A stretch of DNA of 64,000 bases from Loktanella gaetbuli (GTDB lineage Bacteria; Pseudomonadota; Alphaproteobacteria; Rhodobacterales; Rhodobacteraceae). The position numbers and the translations under genes are program-made. The stretch covers positions 62,001 through 126,000 of the forward strand of contig NZ_JAJATZ010000002.1 in assembly GCF_020531945.1 (NCBI RefSeq), given 5' to 3'. The notes below the pieces were generated by a model that was given only the letters and a program-made list of their open reading frames with translations, had not been told where the DNA came from and did no database searches. Below are positions 45,679-54,654 of the stretch, in pieces (the first letter of the stretch is position 1; each line of letters begins with the position of its first letter).

Positions 45679-46472
45679 CTCAGGACATGACGATGGATTG
45701 GGCGCGCTACACGCCCGCACAGCGCATGAAACGCTATGGTGCCTTTTTCGGCGTGGCACTGCTGGTCACATGGGCGCTGGGCAGCATTGATGTGATCTGG
45801 GAATGGGTCTGGGATGCGCCGGTCCAGCTGGCGGACCTGTTCACCCGCATGGTGCCGCCTGACCCCACCAATCTGGAAACCATCCTCTGGGCCACATGGG
45901 AGACGATCAACATCGCCACCATCGCCACGATGATCGCGGTCGTGCTGTCCTTGCCTGTCGCATTGATTTCAGCGCAGAACACCACGCCCAATGTCGTGTG
46001 CCTGTGGATCGGACGGTTCATCCTGGTGTCGTCCCGGTCGGTCAACACGATCATCTGGGCGCTGTTGTTCGTCGCCATCTTTGGCCCCGGCATCATCGCC
46101 GGCATCATCGCGATCATGTTCCGGTCCATCGGGTTTCTGGGCAAGCTGCTGGGCGAGGCGATCGAAGAAATCGACCATGCCCCGGTCGAGGCGCTTCAGG
46201 CCTGCGGCGCATCGCGATTCCGCGTGGTCCTCTACGGGATCGTGCCGCAGGTCATGCCCGCGTTCTTTGCGATCAGCATCCTGCGCTGGGACATCAACCT
46301 GCGCGAATCCACCGTGTTGGGGCTGGTGGGTGCCGGCGGCATCGGGATCATCCTGCAAGGCGCGATCGACACCTTTCAGTGGCAAGAGGTCTCGATGGTG
46401 CTGCTGACGATCCTCGCACTGGTCATCGCAGGCGAGGTCATCGCCTCTGCACTGCGCAAGAAGCTGCTCTGA
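45675..46472 (+). CDS. phnE: Phosphonate-type ABC transporter permease 2
   Basis: 265 residues, second PhnE-type permease, with WDINLRESTVLGLVGAGG and ACGASRFRVVLYGIVPQVMP. With the preceding permease it should form a heterodimer. Last gene of phnDCEE, followed by a hairpin. Confidence 0.92.
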   Translation: MTQDMTMDWARYTPAQRMKRYGAFFGVALLVTWALGSIDVIWEWVWDAPVQLADLFTRMVPPDPTNLETILWATWETINIATIATMIAVVLSLPVALISAQNTTPNVVCLWIGRFILVSSRSVNTIIWALLFVAIFGPGIIAGIIAIMFRSIGFLGKLLGEAIEEIDHAPVEALQACGASRFRVVLYGIVPQVMPAFFAISILRWDINLRESTVLGLVGAGGIGIILQGAIDTFQWQEVSMVLLTILALVIAGEVIASALRKKLL

Positions 46473-46480
46473 TCCTCCCA

Positions 46481-46505
46481 GGGGCCGGCCTCCTCCGCCG
46501 GCCCC
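46481..46505. terminator. Bidirectional hairpin between phnE2 and yaeQ
   Basis: Nine-bp stem GGGGCCGGC (46481-46489) / GCCGGCCCC (46497-46505), loop of seven, extended by outer pairs GATCCT (46471-46476) / AGGATC (46508-46513). It sits exactly between the two convergent stop codons and can end both operons. Confidence 0.8.
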
Positions 46506-46511
46506 AAAGGA

Positions 46512-47057
46512 TCACGCCGCTGACTTCCAGTCTTGCGGTGTGACGTAGACGACAGCGTCGTCGATGCTGACCATCACGTCCCCGTCCTGCACATTGACCT
46601 GCAACCGCATGGCACGACTGGCCAGCGCAGCCAGGGCTGCGGTGTCGGCCTCTGCCAGGTTTACGACCGTCAGGTTGTCGAACCGCGTGGTGCTGTTCTG
46701 GATCTTGTCCCACCACACCTCTGCCGGGCGACCACCATAGGTATAGATCACGACCTTGCCTGCCTTCGCGCAGGACTGGCGCACGACCTTGTCGCTGGGC
46801 AGGCCGAGGGCCACCCACAGATCCAACACGCCGCTCAGGCTTTTTTGCCAGATGTCGGGTTCATCGTCAGCCGACAGACCCTTGGTCATTTCCAGCTGTT
46901 CATGGGCGTTCAGCGCAAAGGCCAGAAGCCGGACCATCATCCTCTCATCCGTCTCGGACGGGTGTTTGGCAATCGTCAGCTTGTGGGTTTCGTAATAGTG
47001 CCGGTCCATGTCGGAGACCGACAGCTCGACTTTGTAGATGGTTGCGTTCTGCGCCAT
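46512..47057 (-). CDS. yaeQ: YaeQ-family protein
   Basis: 181 residues: ATIYKVELSVSDMDRHYYE, then HPSETDERMMVRLLAFALNA, TTRFDNLTVVNL and DVMVSIDDAVVYV, the full YaeQ family pattern (PD-(D/E)XK-like fold). Proposed roles for YaeQ are unsettled. ATG 47057 gives the family N-terminus MAQNATIYKVEL; the frame stays open upstream through the neighbouring permease gene but that is not coding in this frame. It is the last gene of the 'selenate-type' ABC operon; the 62-base gap from the permease is compatible with cotranscription. Confidence 0.9.
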   Translation of the reverse strand: MAQNATIYKVELSVSDMDRHYYETHKLTIAKHPSETDERMMVRLLAFALNAHEQLEMTKGLSADDEPDIWQKSLSGVLDLWVALGLPSDKVVRQSCAKAGKVVIYTYGGRPAEVWWDKIQNSTTRFDNLTVVNLAEADTAALAALASRAMRLQVNVQDGDVMVSIDDAVVYVTPQDWKSAA

Positions 47058-47119
47058 GATAGACCCCATAGGTTCATGTTGCGGCACGCCTATAGCGTCT
47101 GTGGCACGGGCGAAAGCGA

Positions 47120-48583
47120 TTAGACGCGCCGCCCCTCGATCCGCAGGGCCGGACCGTCGCGCATTGCACGGCGCAGGCGGCGCGACAGCGTGTCGATCAG
47201 CAAGGTCAGCAAGACCGACACCGCCAGCAGCGCCAGCACCCGGTCCATGCGCAGGGTCTGCACGTTGGTCTGGATATAGAACCCCAGCGTGCCGATCCCC
47301 AGCAGCCCCATGATCGCACTGTCCCGCAGGATGATTTCCCATCGGTACAGACACAGCGCCCAAAATGACGCCGACAGACGCGGCAGCAGGTCCCAGGCCC
47401 ACAGGACCAGCCCGCGCGGCGCGTCGGCCCGTTGCGGCAGGCCCTGCGCCTCGCGGCCCAGCAGATGTGCGATGATGGCCCCGTTGTGCAGCCCCAGCGC
47501 CAAGGCGGCAGGCAGCATCGACGGCCCCAAGATCTGCAGCAGGACAAAGGCCAGCATGTAATCCGGGATCGACCGCAGCACGACCAGCACCGCGTGGCCC
47601 GCATATGACCCTGCCCGCCCTACGACCCCCGGCACGATCGCCGGAAAGGCCGCAGCCGCCAGCAACGCAGCCCCTGCCAGCGCGATCTGCGACAACACCA
47701 GCGTGGCGATGGCCCCCGGCCACGCCTGCGCGACGAACACCGTCTCCAGCCAGGGGGCCCAATCGGCACCCGTGCGCAGGGGGGCCGGCACGATGCCGGT
47801 CAGGAACCGCACCAATGCCCCGCTGCCCATAGGCGGCGCGTCCACCGTCATCAACGCGGCAATCGAGGCGATCAGAAACAGCGGCACCAGCCGCCAGACC
47901 ATCCAGATGCGTAGCGGCAGGATCAAGGCCAGAAACAGCGCCAGAACGGCGACCGACTCGCCGTACTGGGCCTGTTTGAATGCCGTTTCCAGCCGGAACC
48001 CCAGCGTCGGCAACCCGATGAACCCCAGCACCGCCGAGGACCGCAGCCCGCATTCCATCCGGTAGAGCGTATAGGTCCGCATCTGAGGCAGGACCTGCGG
48101 CAGGCGCACCCACAGCAGGCGCGTCAAAACGGGCACGACCTGCGGCACGGGCGCCTTGCCCGGCGCATCGTCGAGGTATTCCGAAAACACCTTGGCAAAG
48201 ATGCCCGCGTAAGGAATGCCGATGGCCAGCACACCTGTCAGCGGCGATAGCCCCGTGACGCTGAACAGCAGCAGCGCCCAGAACAGTTCGTGCACGGCGC
48301 GCAGGCTGATGCACAGGCCTCTGACAGGACGCAGCCGGTAGAATGGTGCAAGCAACAGACCCGACACCGCCCCCAATGCGACACCGCAGAATGCGAATGC
48401 CACGGTCAACACCGTGGCCCAGGCCAGTCCCGCGGGGTCACTGAAATCGGGTGACAGCAGACCACGCCCGATGGCGGCCAGCGTCAGCCAGGGATCGGTG
48501 CGCACAGACCCCAGATCAGCCAGCAGCAACGCAAGGACTGTCGCCGCAGCAAACCCCGCAAGGACATGCCGCCGCCGGATCAT
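47120..48583 (-). CDS. ABC permease with two fused PhnE-like halves
   Basis: 487 residues. The protein is an internal duplication: YTLYRMECGLRSSAVLGFIG (171-190) in the first half and ALCLYRWEIILRDSAIMGLL (409-428) in the second repeat the PhnE signature, each followed by a TLGF motif, and each half has about six membrane segments. One chain would replace the heterodimer or homodimer of normal PhnE permeases. Overlaps the ATPase gene by four bases. Belongs with the 'putative selenate' ABC importer. Confidence 0.88.
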   Translation of the reverse strand: MIRRRHVLAGFAAATVLALLLADLGSVRTDPWLTLAAIGRGLLSPDFSDPAGLAWATVLTVAFAFCGVALGAVSGLLLAPFYRLRPVRGLCISLRAVHELFWALLLFSVTGLSPLTGVLAIGIPYAGIFAKVFSEYLDDAPGKAPVPQVVPVLTRLLWVRLPQVLPQMRTYTLYRMECGLRSSAVLGFIGLPTLGFRLETAFKQAQYGESVAVLALFLALILPLRIWMVWRLVPLFLIASIAALMTVDAPPMGSGALVRFLTGIVPAPLRTGADWAPWLETVFVAQAWPGAIATLVLSQIALAGAALLAAAAFPAIVPGVVGRAGSYAGHAVLVVLRSIPDYMLAFVLLQILGPSMLPAALALGLHNGAIIAHLLGREAQGLPQRADAPRGLVLWAWDLLPRLSASFWALCLYRWEIILRDSAIMGLLGIGTLGFYIQTNVQTLRMDRVLALLAVSVLLTLLIDTLSRRLRRAMRDGPALRIEGRRV

Positions 48584-49239
48584 CGATATAGCGCCAAAAG
48601 TTCGGTTTCCGACAGATCAGCCGCCGCGGCGTCGATCACGACGGCCCCCTGTCGTAGGCCGATGATCCGCGTGGCGACCCGCAGCGCCTGATCGACGTCA
48701 TGCAAGGTCAGGATCATCGTGGCAAATTCCGTCGTCAGCCGTCCCAGCAGTGCGGCCCCCTGTGCGGGGTCCAGCGCCGTGACAGGTTCGTCACCCAGCA
48801 CCACGTCACCGCCACGCAGCAACGCCCGCCCCAGCGCCACGCGCTGCCGCTGTCCGCCCGACAACTGCGACACCGGGCGTCGGCCCAGACCCGACAGGCC
48901 CACGATATCCAGCACATGTTCGACCCGCGCCCGTTCCGCGCGCGCAGGCCAGATCAGGGTGCGCAAATTCCGGGGCGTGCCGAAGTCATCCAGCACACCC
49001 ATCCAGATATTGTGAAAAACACTTAGACTGCCCACGAGGCCGTGGTCCTGCGGCACCAGCGCCGCACGTCCGGCGATCCGGTCGTGCAAGGCGGCCAGCA
49101 AGGTGCTCTTGCCCACACCGCTGCGGCCCAGCAGGGCTATCCGCTCGCCCGCTGCGACCTGCAACGTGACGCCGGTCAGCACCAGCCGCCCACCCCAGCC
49201 CAGGCTCTGGTCCGTGAGGGCGACCAGCGGTGCGGTCAT
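48580..49239 (-). CDS. ABC transporter ATPase of the selenate-type importer
   Basis: 219 residues, short PhnC-like ATPase: Walker A GRSGVGKST (38-46), signature LSGGQ (126-130), Walker B VVLGDEP (146-152), switch histidine in LTLHD. It overlaps the binding-protein gene by one base and the permease gene by four, so the three are cotranslated. A homodimer is expected with the two-in-one permease. Confidence 0.9.
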   Translation of the reverse strand: MTAPLVALTDQSLGWGGRLVLTGVTLQVAAGERIALLGRSGVGKSTLLAALHDRIAGRAALVPQDHGLVGSLSVFHNIWMGVLDDFGTPRNLRTLIWPARAERARVEHVLDIVGLSGLGRRPVSQLSGGQRQRVALGRALLRGGDVVLGDEPVTALDPAQGAALLGRLTTEFATMILTLHDVDQALRVATRIIGLRQGAVVIDAAAADLSETELLALYR

Positions 49240-50087
49240 CAGTCGATCAGGTCCAGCGCGCGCGCGGTATCCGCGATAGGCTGGTACAACGCATCGTCCG
49301 CCGCGATGAACCGGGTGCGCGGGAATGACGCCAGCAGTTCGGGATCATCCATGCCGATCAATGCCCCTTGCACCCGGTCCGCAAATCCATCCCCAAAGCG
49401 GGCGTCCACATCGCCGCGGATCGTCCAGTTGTAATCGGGATAGGGCGGTGTTTCCCAGATGATCGTGGTCTGGGCGGCCTCGGGCGCACCTTCGGCCACG
49501 GCCGTGTCATAGACGGAATAGTTCAACGCGCCGACCTCGTAGGCACCCGACGCCACCAGCCGCAGCGTCTGACCGTGGTCACCGGAATAGCCCACGCTGT
49601 CGAACAGATCGGCGGGGGCCTGACCGGTTTCCTCGCGGATCCAGTATTCCGGCATCAACCGCCCCGAGGTCGAGGTTTCCGCCCCAAAGGTGAAACTGCG
49701 ACCCGCGATGTCCGGGAAATCATCGGTCTGGGTCAGGCCGGTGTCCGTATTGGCAATGAAATAGCTGACGAATGTCTCGTCCTCGTCGCCCTGAGCGATC
49801 GCGCGCGAATTCGGCACGACAATGCGGGCCTGCACGCCTGAAAGGCCACCGAACCAGCCCAGCTGAATCTGGTCGTTGGCAAAGGCCGTGACGGCGGCGG
49901 CATAGCTCTTGACCGGGACGTATTGCACATCGACCTCCAGCGTGTCCGAAAGATAGTCGGCCACGGCGCTGAACCGTTCCACCAGCCGCGATTCGTCATC
50001 GTCGGGAATGGCGGAAAAATACAGTGTCTCGGCGGTGGCTGCGGGGGCCAGCATCATCGCCAGCAAAACGGTTGTGATCTGACGCAT
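49239..50087 (-). CDS. Substrate-binding protein of the putative selenate ABC importer
   Basis: 282 residues, signal peptide about 1-19 (AATA/E). The mature protein begins ETLYFSAIPDDDE and shows VDVQYVPVKSYAAAVTAFAN, WFGGLSGVQARIVVPNSRAI, TFGAETSTSGRLMPEYWIRE and YSVYDTAVAEGAP; this set is the family I know annotated as putative selenate ABC transporter periplasmic protein, a branch of PhnD. Selenate is a prediction of that family, not shown. Here it lies in a sulfide-oxidation and SulP neighbourhood, which points to a sulfur or selenium oxyanion or related compound. ATG 50087 is chosen after AGGAGTG; the upstream frame is not used. Confidence 0.87.
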   Translation of the reverse strand: MRQITTVLLAMMLAPAATAETLYFSAIPDDDESRLVERFSAVADYLSDTLEVDVQYVPVKSYAAAVTAFANDQIQLGWFGGLSGVQARIVVPNSRAIAQGDEDETFVSYFIANTDTGLTQTDDFPDIAGRSFTFGAETSTSGRLMPEYWIREETGQAPADLFDSVGYSGDHGQTLRLVASGAYEVGALNYSVYDTAVAEGAPEAAQTTIIWETPPYPDYNWTIRGDVDARFGDGFADRVQGALIGMDDPELLASFPRTRFIAADDALYQPIADTARALDLID

Positions 50088-50177
50088 CGGGGACACTCCT
50101 GAGGGATTCACCTTGCGTCTAGCCAAACTGGGCAGCCGTGAAAACGGCAAACGCAGAATAATCCCCGCGCTGTGGGT

Positions 50178-51911
50178 TCAGCTGGTCGGTGCCGTCTGCC
50201 CGCTGGTGTCGGTGACGGATCGCCAGGCGTCATATTGCGACAGGAATACCTGGCCATTGAGCACGTCCAGCAGGTGCGACTGCCGCAGCCGGTCCAGAAC
50301 CGGACCCTTGACCTCTGACAGATGCAGCCCGACCCCCATGTCCGACAACCGCAGGTTGATTGCCTCCAGGCTTTCGAGTGCTGAAAAATCAACCTCGTTC
50401 ACCGCCGAGAACATCAAGATCACATGTTCGATCTCGCATCCCTCGGTCACGCGGGACTGCACCAGTTCCTCGAGGAACCGCGCGTTGATGAAATACAGGC
50501 TTTCGTCGACGCGCAGGGTGACGACCTTTGGATCGGTTTCGACATCGTGGCGATGGATGTTGCGGAAATGCTGAGTGCCCGGCACCAGACCGACCTCTGC
50601 CACATGCGGGCGCGAGGTCTTGTACAGATGCAACAACACCGAAATCACGACGCCAGAGGCCACACCGATCTCGACGCCCATCAACAAGGTCAGCAGGATC
50701 GTCACCGTCACGGCCACGAAATCGGACGCGGAATAATCCCAGGTCTTTTTCAGGATCGAGAAATCCACAAGGCTGAGGACGGCCACGATGATGGTCGCGG
50801 CCAGCGTGGCGTTCGGCAGAAAATAGACAAGCGGCGTCAAGGCCATGGCGGCAATCGCCAGACCAACGGCCGTATAGGCCCCGGCTGCAGGCGTCGCTGC
50901 CCCGGCGTCATAATTCACCACGGACCGCGAAAAACCACCTGTCACGGGATAACCGCCGGTAAAGGCCGCACCGATGTTGGCAGCACCCAGTCCGATCAAT
51001 TCCTGATCGGGGTCGATGCGCTGCCGTTTTTTCGCGGCCAGTGTCTGTGCCACCGAAACGGATTCCACAAATCCGATGACCGAAATCAGGATCGCGGGGA
51101 TCAGCAGCGCCTGTATCAGATCCGGCGACAGCCCCGGCATCGTCAGCGGTGGCAGGCTTTGCGGGACACTGCCCACGATTTTGACGCCGCGTTCATCCAG
51201 GCCGAACAGCCAGACCGACAGGGTCGTGACCACGACAGCGGCCACCGGCCCTGCCTTGGTCGCGAAATCCGCGACGGTGGGCGTGGCACCCAGCCTGCGC
51301 ATCAGTGGTTTCAGTCCCTTGCGTACCCAGAACAGGAAACCCGTCGCCAGCACGCCGAGGACGACCGTGATCCAGTTGGTCTGCCCCAGATTTTCCCACA
51401 GCTGCATCAGGATTTCCGGCAAGGTATGGCCCTGCGCGCTGATCCCGAGGATATGCTTGAACTGGCTGGCGGCGATCAGGATGCCAGAAGCCGTGATGAA
51501 CCCCGCGATCACCGGGTGGCTGAGGAAATTGGCCAGAAAGCCCAGACGCAGCACACCCAGCAACATCAGGAACCCGCCCGACAGGAACGCCAGCGTCAGT
51601 GCGGCAACCGCATAGCCTGCGGTCCCCTGCTCTGCCACCTGACCGATGGCACTGGCGGTCAGCAGCGACACCACCGCGACCGGACCGACGGCAAGCGCGC
51701 GGCTGGTGCCAAAGATGGCATAAAGGATGATCGGCGCAATGGACGCGTAGATGCCCGCCTCCGGCGGGAGTCCGGCCAACAGGGCATAGGCCAGCGATTG
51801 CGGGATCAGCATGATCGTCACGATGACGGCGGCCACCATATCGTTGGAAAACGCTCCGCGATCATAGGTGCGACCCCAGTCGAGGATGGGCAGGTATCGG
51901 CGCAGGTTCAT
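50178..51911 (-). CDS. SulP-family inorganic anion transporter with STAS domain
   Basis: 577 residues: N-terminal Sulfate_transp domain with 10-12 membrane segments (PQSLAYALLAGLPPEAGIYA, GGYPVTGGFSRSVVNYDAGA) and a C-terminal STAS domain (about 445-555, IEHVILMFSAVNEVDFSALE). Sulfate is the usual substrate, but bicarbonate and other anions occur in this family. It is downstream of the SQR fusion and upstream of the selenate-type importer, all on the same strand. Start ATG 51911 (MNLRRYLPILDW) fits the family. Confidence 0.92.
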   Translation of the reverse strand: MNLRRYLPILDWGRTYDRGAFSNDMVAAVIVTIMLIPQSLAYALLAGLPPEAGIYASIAPIILYAIFGTSRALAVGPVAVVSLLTASAIGQVAEQGTAGYAVAALTLAFLSGGFLMLLGVLRLGFLANFLSHPVIAGFITASGILIAASQFKHILGISAQGHTLPEILMQLWENLGQTNWITVVLGVLATGFLFWVRKGLKPLMRRLGATPTVADFATKAGPVAAVVVTTLSVWLFGLDERGVKIVGSVPQSLPPLTMPGLSPDLIQALLIPAILISVIGFVESVSVAQTLAAKKRQRIDPDQELIGLGAANIGAAFTGGYPVTGGFSRSVVNYDAGAATPAAGAYTAVGLAIAAMALTPLVYFLPNATLAATIIVAVLSLVDFSILKKTWDYSASDFVAVTVTILLTLLMGVEIGVASGVVISVLLHLYKTSRPHVAEVGLVPGTQHFRNIHRHDVETDPKVVTLRVDESLYFINARFLEELVQSRVTEGCEIEHVILMFSAVNEVDFSALESLEAINLRLSDMGVGLHLSEVKGPVLDRLRQSHLLDVLNGQVFLSQYDAWRSVTDTSGQTAPTS

Positions 51912-51982
51912 CGGTCAATCAATCAGTTTGAGTTATCGAAAATTGGCCCTGCCCGGCACGGTCGTCAGCGGGATCAGGACAT

Positions 51983-52009
51983 GCGCGGGGCAATTGCTGC
52001 GCCCCGCGC
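51983..52009 (-). terminator. GC-rich hairpin between SQR and SulP genes
   Basis: Nine-bp stem GCGCGGGGC (51983-51991) / GCCCCGCGC (52001-52009), loop of nine, 14 bases after the SQR stop. No T tract; possible attenuator separating the oxidation genes from the transport genes. Confidence 0.5.
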
Positions 52010-52022
52010 CGGGTCACAGCCG

Positions 52023-53702
52023 CTATTTTGCGGCAGCTTTCAGTGGTTCGGGCTTTGCCATCCATTCCTTGCCGCGCAACATCGCCTGCCAGTAGATCGG
52101 CGGCAGCATCCGTTCCTTGAGGAACCAGGCCGCACGCGTGGGTTTGGTCCCGTCCAGCAGGACAGACGGAAAGCTGGGTTTGAGAACGCCCCCATAGCCA
52201 AATTCGGCCAGCACGATCTTGCCGCGTTCGACCGTCAATGGGCAGGATCCGTAGCCGTCGTATTGCGCGACAGCAGACCGCCCATCCAGATCGGCCACGA
52301 TATTTTCGGCAACCGTCGGGGCCTGTTTGCGCGCGGCTGCCGCCGTCTTGGCATTGGGGGCATTCATCACATCGCCCAGCGCCCAGATGTTGTCGTGGTG
52401 CTTGTGTCGCAGCGTGGCCTGATCCACGTCCACCCAGCCTGCTGCATCCGCCAAAGGTGAGACGCGGATGAAATCCGGGGCCACCTGCGGCGGACAGACA
52501 TGGATCATGTCGAAATCGACAGTCACCTCTGTAGCGTCCGTGTCAGGCTTTGCCACGCGGAACGTCGCGGTTTTGCCCGGTCCGTCGATCGCGATCAGAT
52601 TGTGAAAGAAATTCAGCGTCGCATCGTATTTGTCGACGTATTTCATCAGCGCCGGCACGTAATCCTTGACCCCGAACAGCACGCCGCCCGCGTTCATAAA
52701 CTGGATGTCGATGTTTCCCAGCGCGCCGTTGCGGAACCACGCGTCGCCCGACAGATACATCGCCTTTTGCGGCGCACCCGCACATTTGATGGGCATCGGC
52801 GGTTGGGTAAAGATGGCGCGCCCCTGTTTCAGCTTCTGCACCAACTGCCAGGTGTAGGGGGCGAGATCGTAGCGATAGTTCGACGTGACACCGTTGCGCC
52901 CCAGCGTATCCTTCAGACCCGCGACCTGATCCCAGTCCAGTTTCAGCCCGGGACATACCACCAGACGGTCGTATTTCACGACACGGCAACCCTCCAGGAT
53001 GACGGCGTTCCTGTCCGGCTCAAAGGCTGCAACAGCGGATTTGATCCAGGTGACACCACGCGGGATCAGCGATCCCATGGTCTTGGCCGTCTGCTGTGCG
53101 TCGAAGACGCCGGCACCGACCATGGTCCAGCCGGGCTGGTAGTAATGCACATCCGCCGGGTCGATCACGGCGATCTGCAAATCGGGTTTGCGCGACTTGA
53201 GGCTTGCCGCCACAGAAATACCGCCCGCACCCGCCCCCACGATCACCACGTCATAGCTGGCATCGCCCGTATCGGTCGGCGTCCTGCCGCCGTTTGCGAT
53301 CCGGCGGGCCACACCGTTCATGTCATAGCCCGCCGCCTTGGTCGCTGCCAGAATGTCGGTCATGGGTCGCGTGCCCGCCGCGTGAAAGGACCACAGGGTC
53401 GCGGACCGGGTGCCGGACCGGCAATAGGCCAGCACGGGCCGCGGCAGATCCGCCAACGCCGCATTGAATTCCGCCACATCCGCATCGCTGATCTGGCCCG
53501 CCGTGACCGGCACATAGCGGGCAACGATGCCTGCGTCGCGCGCGGCCTGTTCGATTTCGGCAAACCCCGGTTGATCGGATCCTTCGCCATCGGGGCGGTT
53601 GCAGATGATCGACCTGAATCCCGCAGCCCTGATCTGGGCGATATCGGCGGGGACGATTTGCGGACTGGCCGATACCGTGCTATCTAGCTTGTTGATTTCC
53701 AT
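52023..53702 (-). CDS. DUF442 sulfurtransferase-sulfide:quinone oxidoreductase fusion
   Basis: 559 residues. The N-terminal DUF442 domain (about 1-115) has a PTP-like loop CRSGTRS (C94) that can act as a thiol sulfur acceptor. The rest is an FAD enzyme of the mitochondrial-type (SQOR) class: VIVGAGAGGISVA (153-165), PIKCAGAPQK (C307), and GYGSCPLT (C487), the two redox cysteines of that class. It oxidises sulfide to a persulfide and passes electrons to quinone. ATG 53702 follows GGAGGAG. Its neighbours are two persulfide dioxygenase-like proteins that could take the product. Confidence 0.9.
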   Translation of the reverse strand: MEINKLDSTVSASPQIVPADIAQIRAAGFRSIICNRPDGEGSDQPGFAEIEQAARDAGIVARYVPVTAGQISDADVAEFNAALADLPRPVLAYCRSGTRSATLWSFHAAGTRPMTDILAATKAAGYDMNGVARRIANGGRTPTDTGDASYDVVIVGAGAGGISVAASLKSRKPDLQIAVIDPADVHYYQPGWTMVGAGVFDAQQTAKTMGSLIPRGVTWIKSAVAAFEPDRNAVILEGCRVVKYDRLVVCPGLKLDWDQVAGLKDTLGRNGVTSNYRYDLAPYTWQLVQKLKQGRAIFTQPPMPIKCAGAPQKAMYLSGDAWFRNGALGNIDIQFMNAGGVLFGVKDYVPALMKYVDKYDATLNFFHNLIAIDGPGKTATFRVAKPDTDATEVTVDFDMIHVCPPQVAPDFIRVSPLADAAGWVDVDQATLRHKHHDNIWALGDVMNAPNAKTAAAARKQAPTVAENIVADLDGRSAVAQYDGYGSCPLTVERGKIVLAEFGYGGVLKPSFPSVLLDGTKPTRAAWFLKERMLPPIYWQAMLRGKEWMAKPEPLKAAAK

Positions 53703-53720
53703 GATGGTTTCTCCTCCCAC

Positions 53721-54626
53721 TCAGAACTTGTTGACAGGCATCTTGAGATAGCTGTGTCCGTCCGCTTCGGGGTCAGGCATGCGCCCGTCACGCAGATTGA
53801 CCTGAAGTGCAGCCAGCATCCGGTTGGGCAGCGCCAGCGTGGCATCGCGCCCCTCGCGCAGCGCCACGAAATCCGCCTTGGACACGTCGCCGCCCAGGTG
53901 GATGTTCTGCGTTTTCTGTTCGCCGACCGTGCTTTCCCAGCTGGGCAGGTCACGGGTCTTGGTGCCGTAGTCGTGGCCGACAAAGATGCGGTGGTCATCC
54001 GGGCGGTCGAGGATGCGCATGATGCTGTCATAGAGTTCGGATGCCGAACCGCCGGGGAAATCGGCCCGCGATGATCCCGCATCCGGTTGCATCAGCGTGT
54101 CATGGGCAAAGACCGCATCGCCCACGACATAGGTGATCGACCCCAGCGTATGACCCGGTGACAGCATCACACTGACCTCCAGATCACCGATCTGGAATGT
54201 GTCGCCCTCGGCAAACAGGTGATCGAAATGCGGATCGATCGGAAACCCGTCCGGCAGGTTGTAGTAGTCCCGCCACAGAACCGCGATGTCGCGGACCTTT
54301 TCACCGATGGCCGTCTGCACACCCGTCTTGTCCTTGAGCCAGGCCGCCGCGATAAAATGGTCGGCATGCGGATGCGTGTCCAGGATCCATTCCAGCGTCA
54401 GCCCGTGGTCCGCGATATAGTCCAGCGCCCACTGGGCATGATCGAACCGCGTGCCAAAGGATTTCGGATCGAACTGCTGCACCACATCGATCAGCGCGCA
54501 TTTACCCGTCGCGTCATCGATGCAGATATACTGACAACTGCCGGTGTCCGGCTCGTGGAAACCGACGACAGTCGGGCTGCCGGGTCCACGCGATGCAGAG
54601 GTCTTGCTGTAGATGTCGGTCGGCAT
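53721..54626 (-). CDS. MBL-fold protein, persulfide dioxygenase-like (1)
   Basis: 301 residues. Metallo-beta-lactamase fold with HPHADH near 95, further ligands at GHTLGS and DTLMQPDAGSSRADFPGG, and GHDYG near the C-terminal third; this is the ETHE1/Blh group, non-haem iron persulfide dioxygenases or related hydrolases. Start ATG 54626 is set by AAGGAGTC. A second paralogue (54655-55539) lies immediately upstream in the operon. Confidence 0.87.
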   Translation of the reverse strand: MPTDIYSKTSASRGPGSPTVVGFHEPDTGSCQYICIDDATGKCALIDVVQQFDPKSFGTRFDHAQWALDYIADHGLTLEWILDTHPHADHFIAAAWLKDKTGVQTAIGEKVRDIAVLWRDYYNLPDGFPIDPHFDHLFAEGDTFQIGDLEVSVMLSPGHTLGSITYVVGDAVFAHDTLMQPDAGSSRADFPGGSASELYDSIMRILDRPDDHRIFVGHDYGTKTRDLPSWESTVGEQKTQNIHLGGDVSKADFVALREGRDATLALPNRMLAALQVNLRDGRMPDPEADGHSYLKMPVNKF

Positions 54627-54654
54627 TGGTCGGACTCCTTGTAGATCGAATGGT

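Noticed and set aside
46512..48314. A 600-codon minus-strand frame whose first part covers the fused permease
   Set aside because: Only its last 181 codons, from ATG 47057, match a family (YaeQ). The rest is a second frame of the permease gene.
49239..50087. Taking selenate as the proven ligand of the ABC importer
   Set aside because: The family name is a prediction, and no selenium gene (selD, selA, ybbB or similar) is in the window; only sulfur genes surround it.
50135..50148. GNRA-type hairpin GCCGT-GAAA-ACGGC between SulP and the binding-protein gene
   Set aside because: A five-base stem; it occurs easily by chance, and on the transcribed (minus) strand the loop is TTTC, not GNRA.
50424..52460. 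A 678-codon plus-strand open frame over SulP and the SQR fusion
   Set aside because: Antisense to well-recognised genes, with the same Arg/His-rich composition; no homology pattern can be seen.
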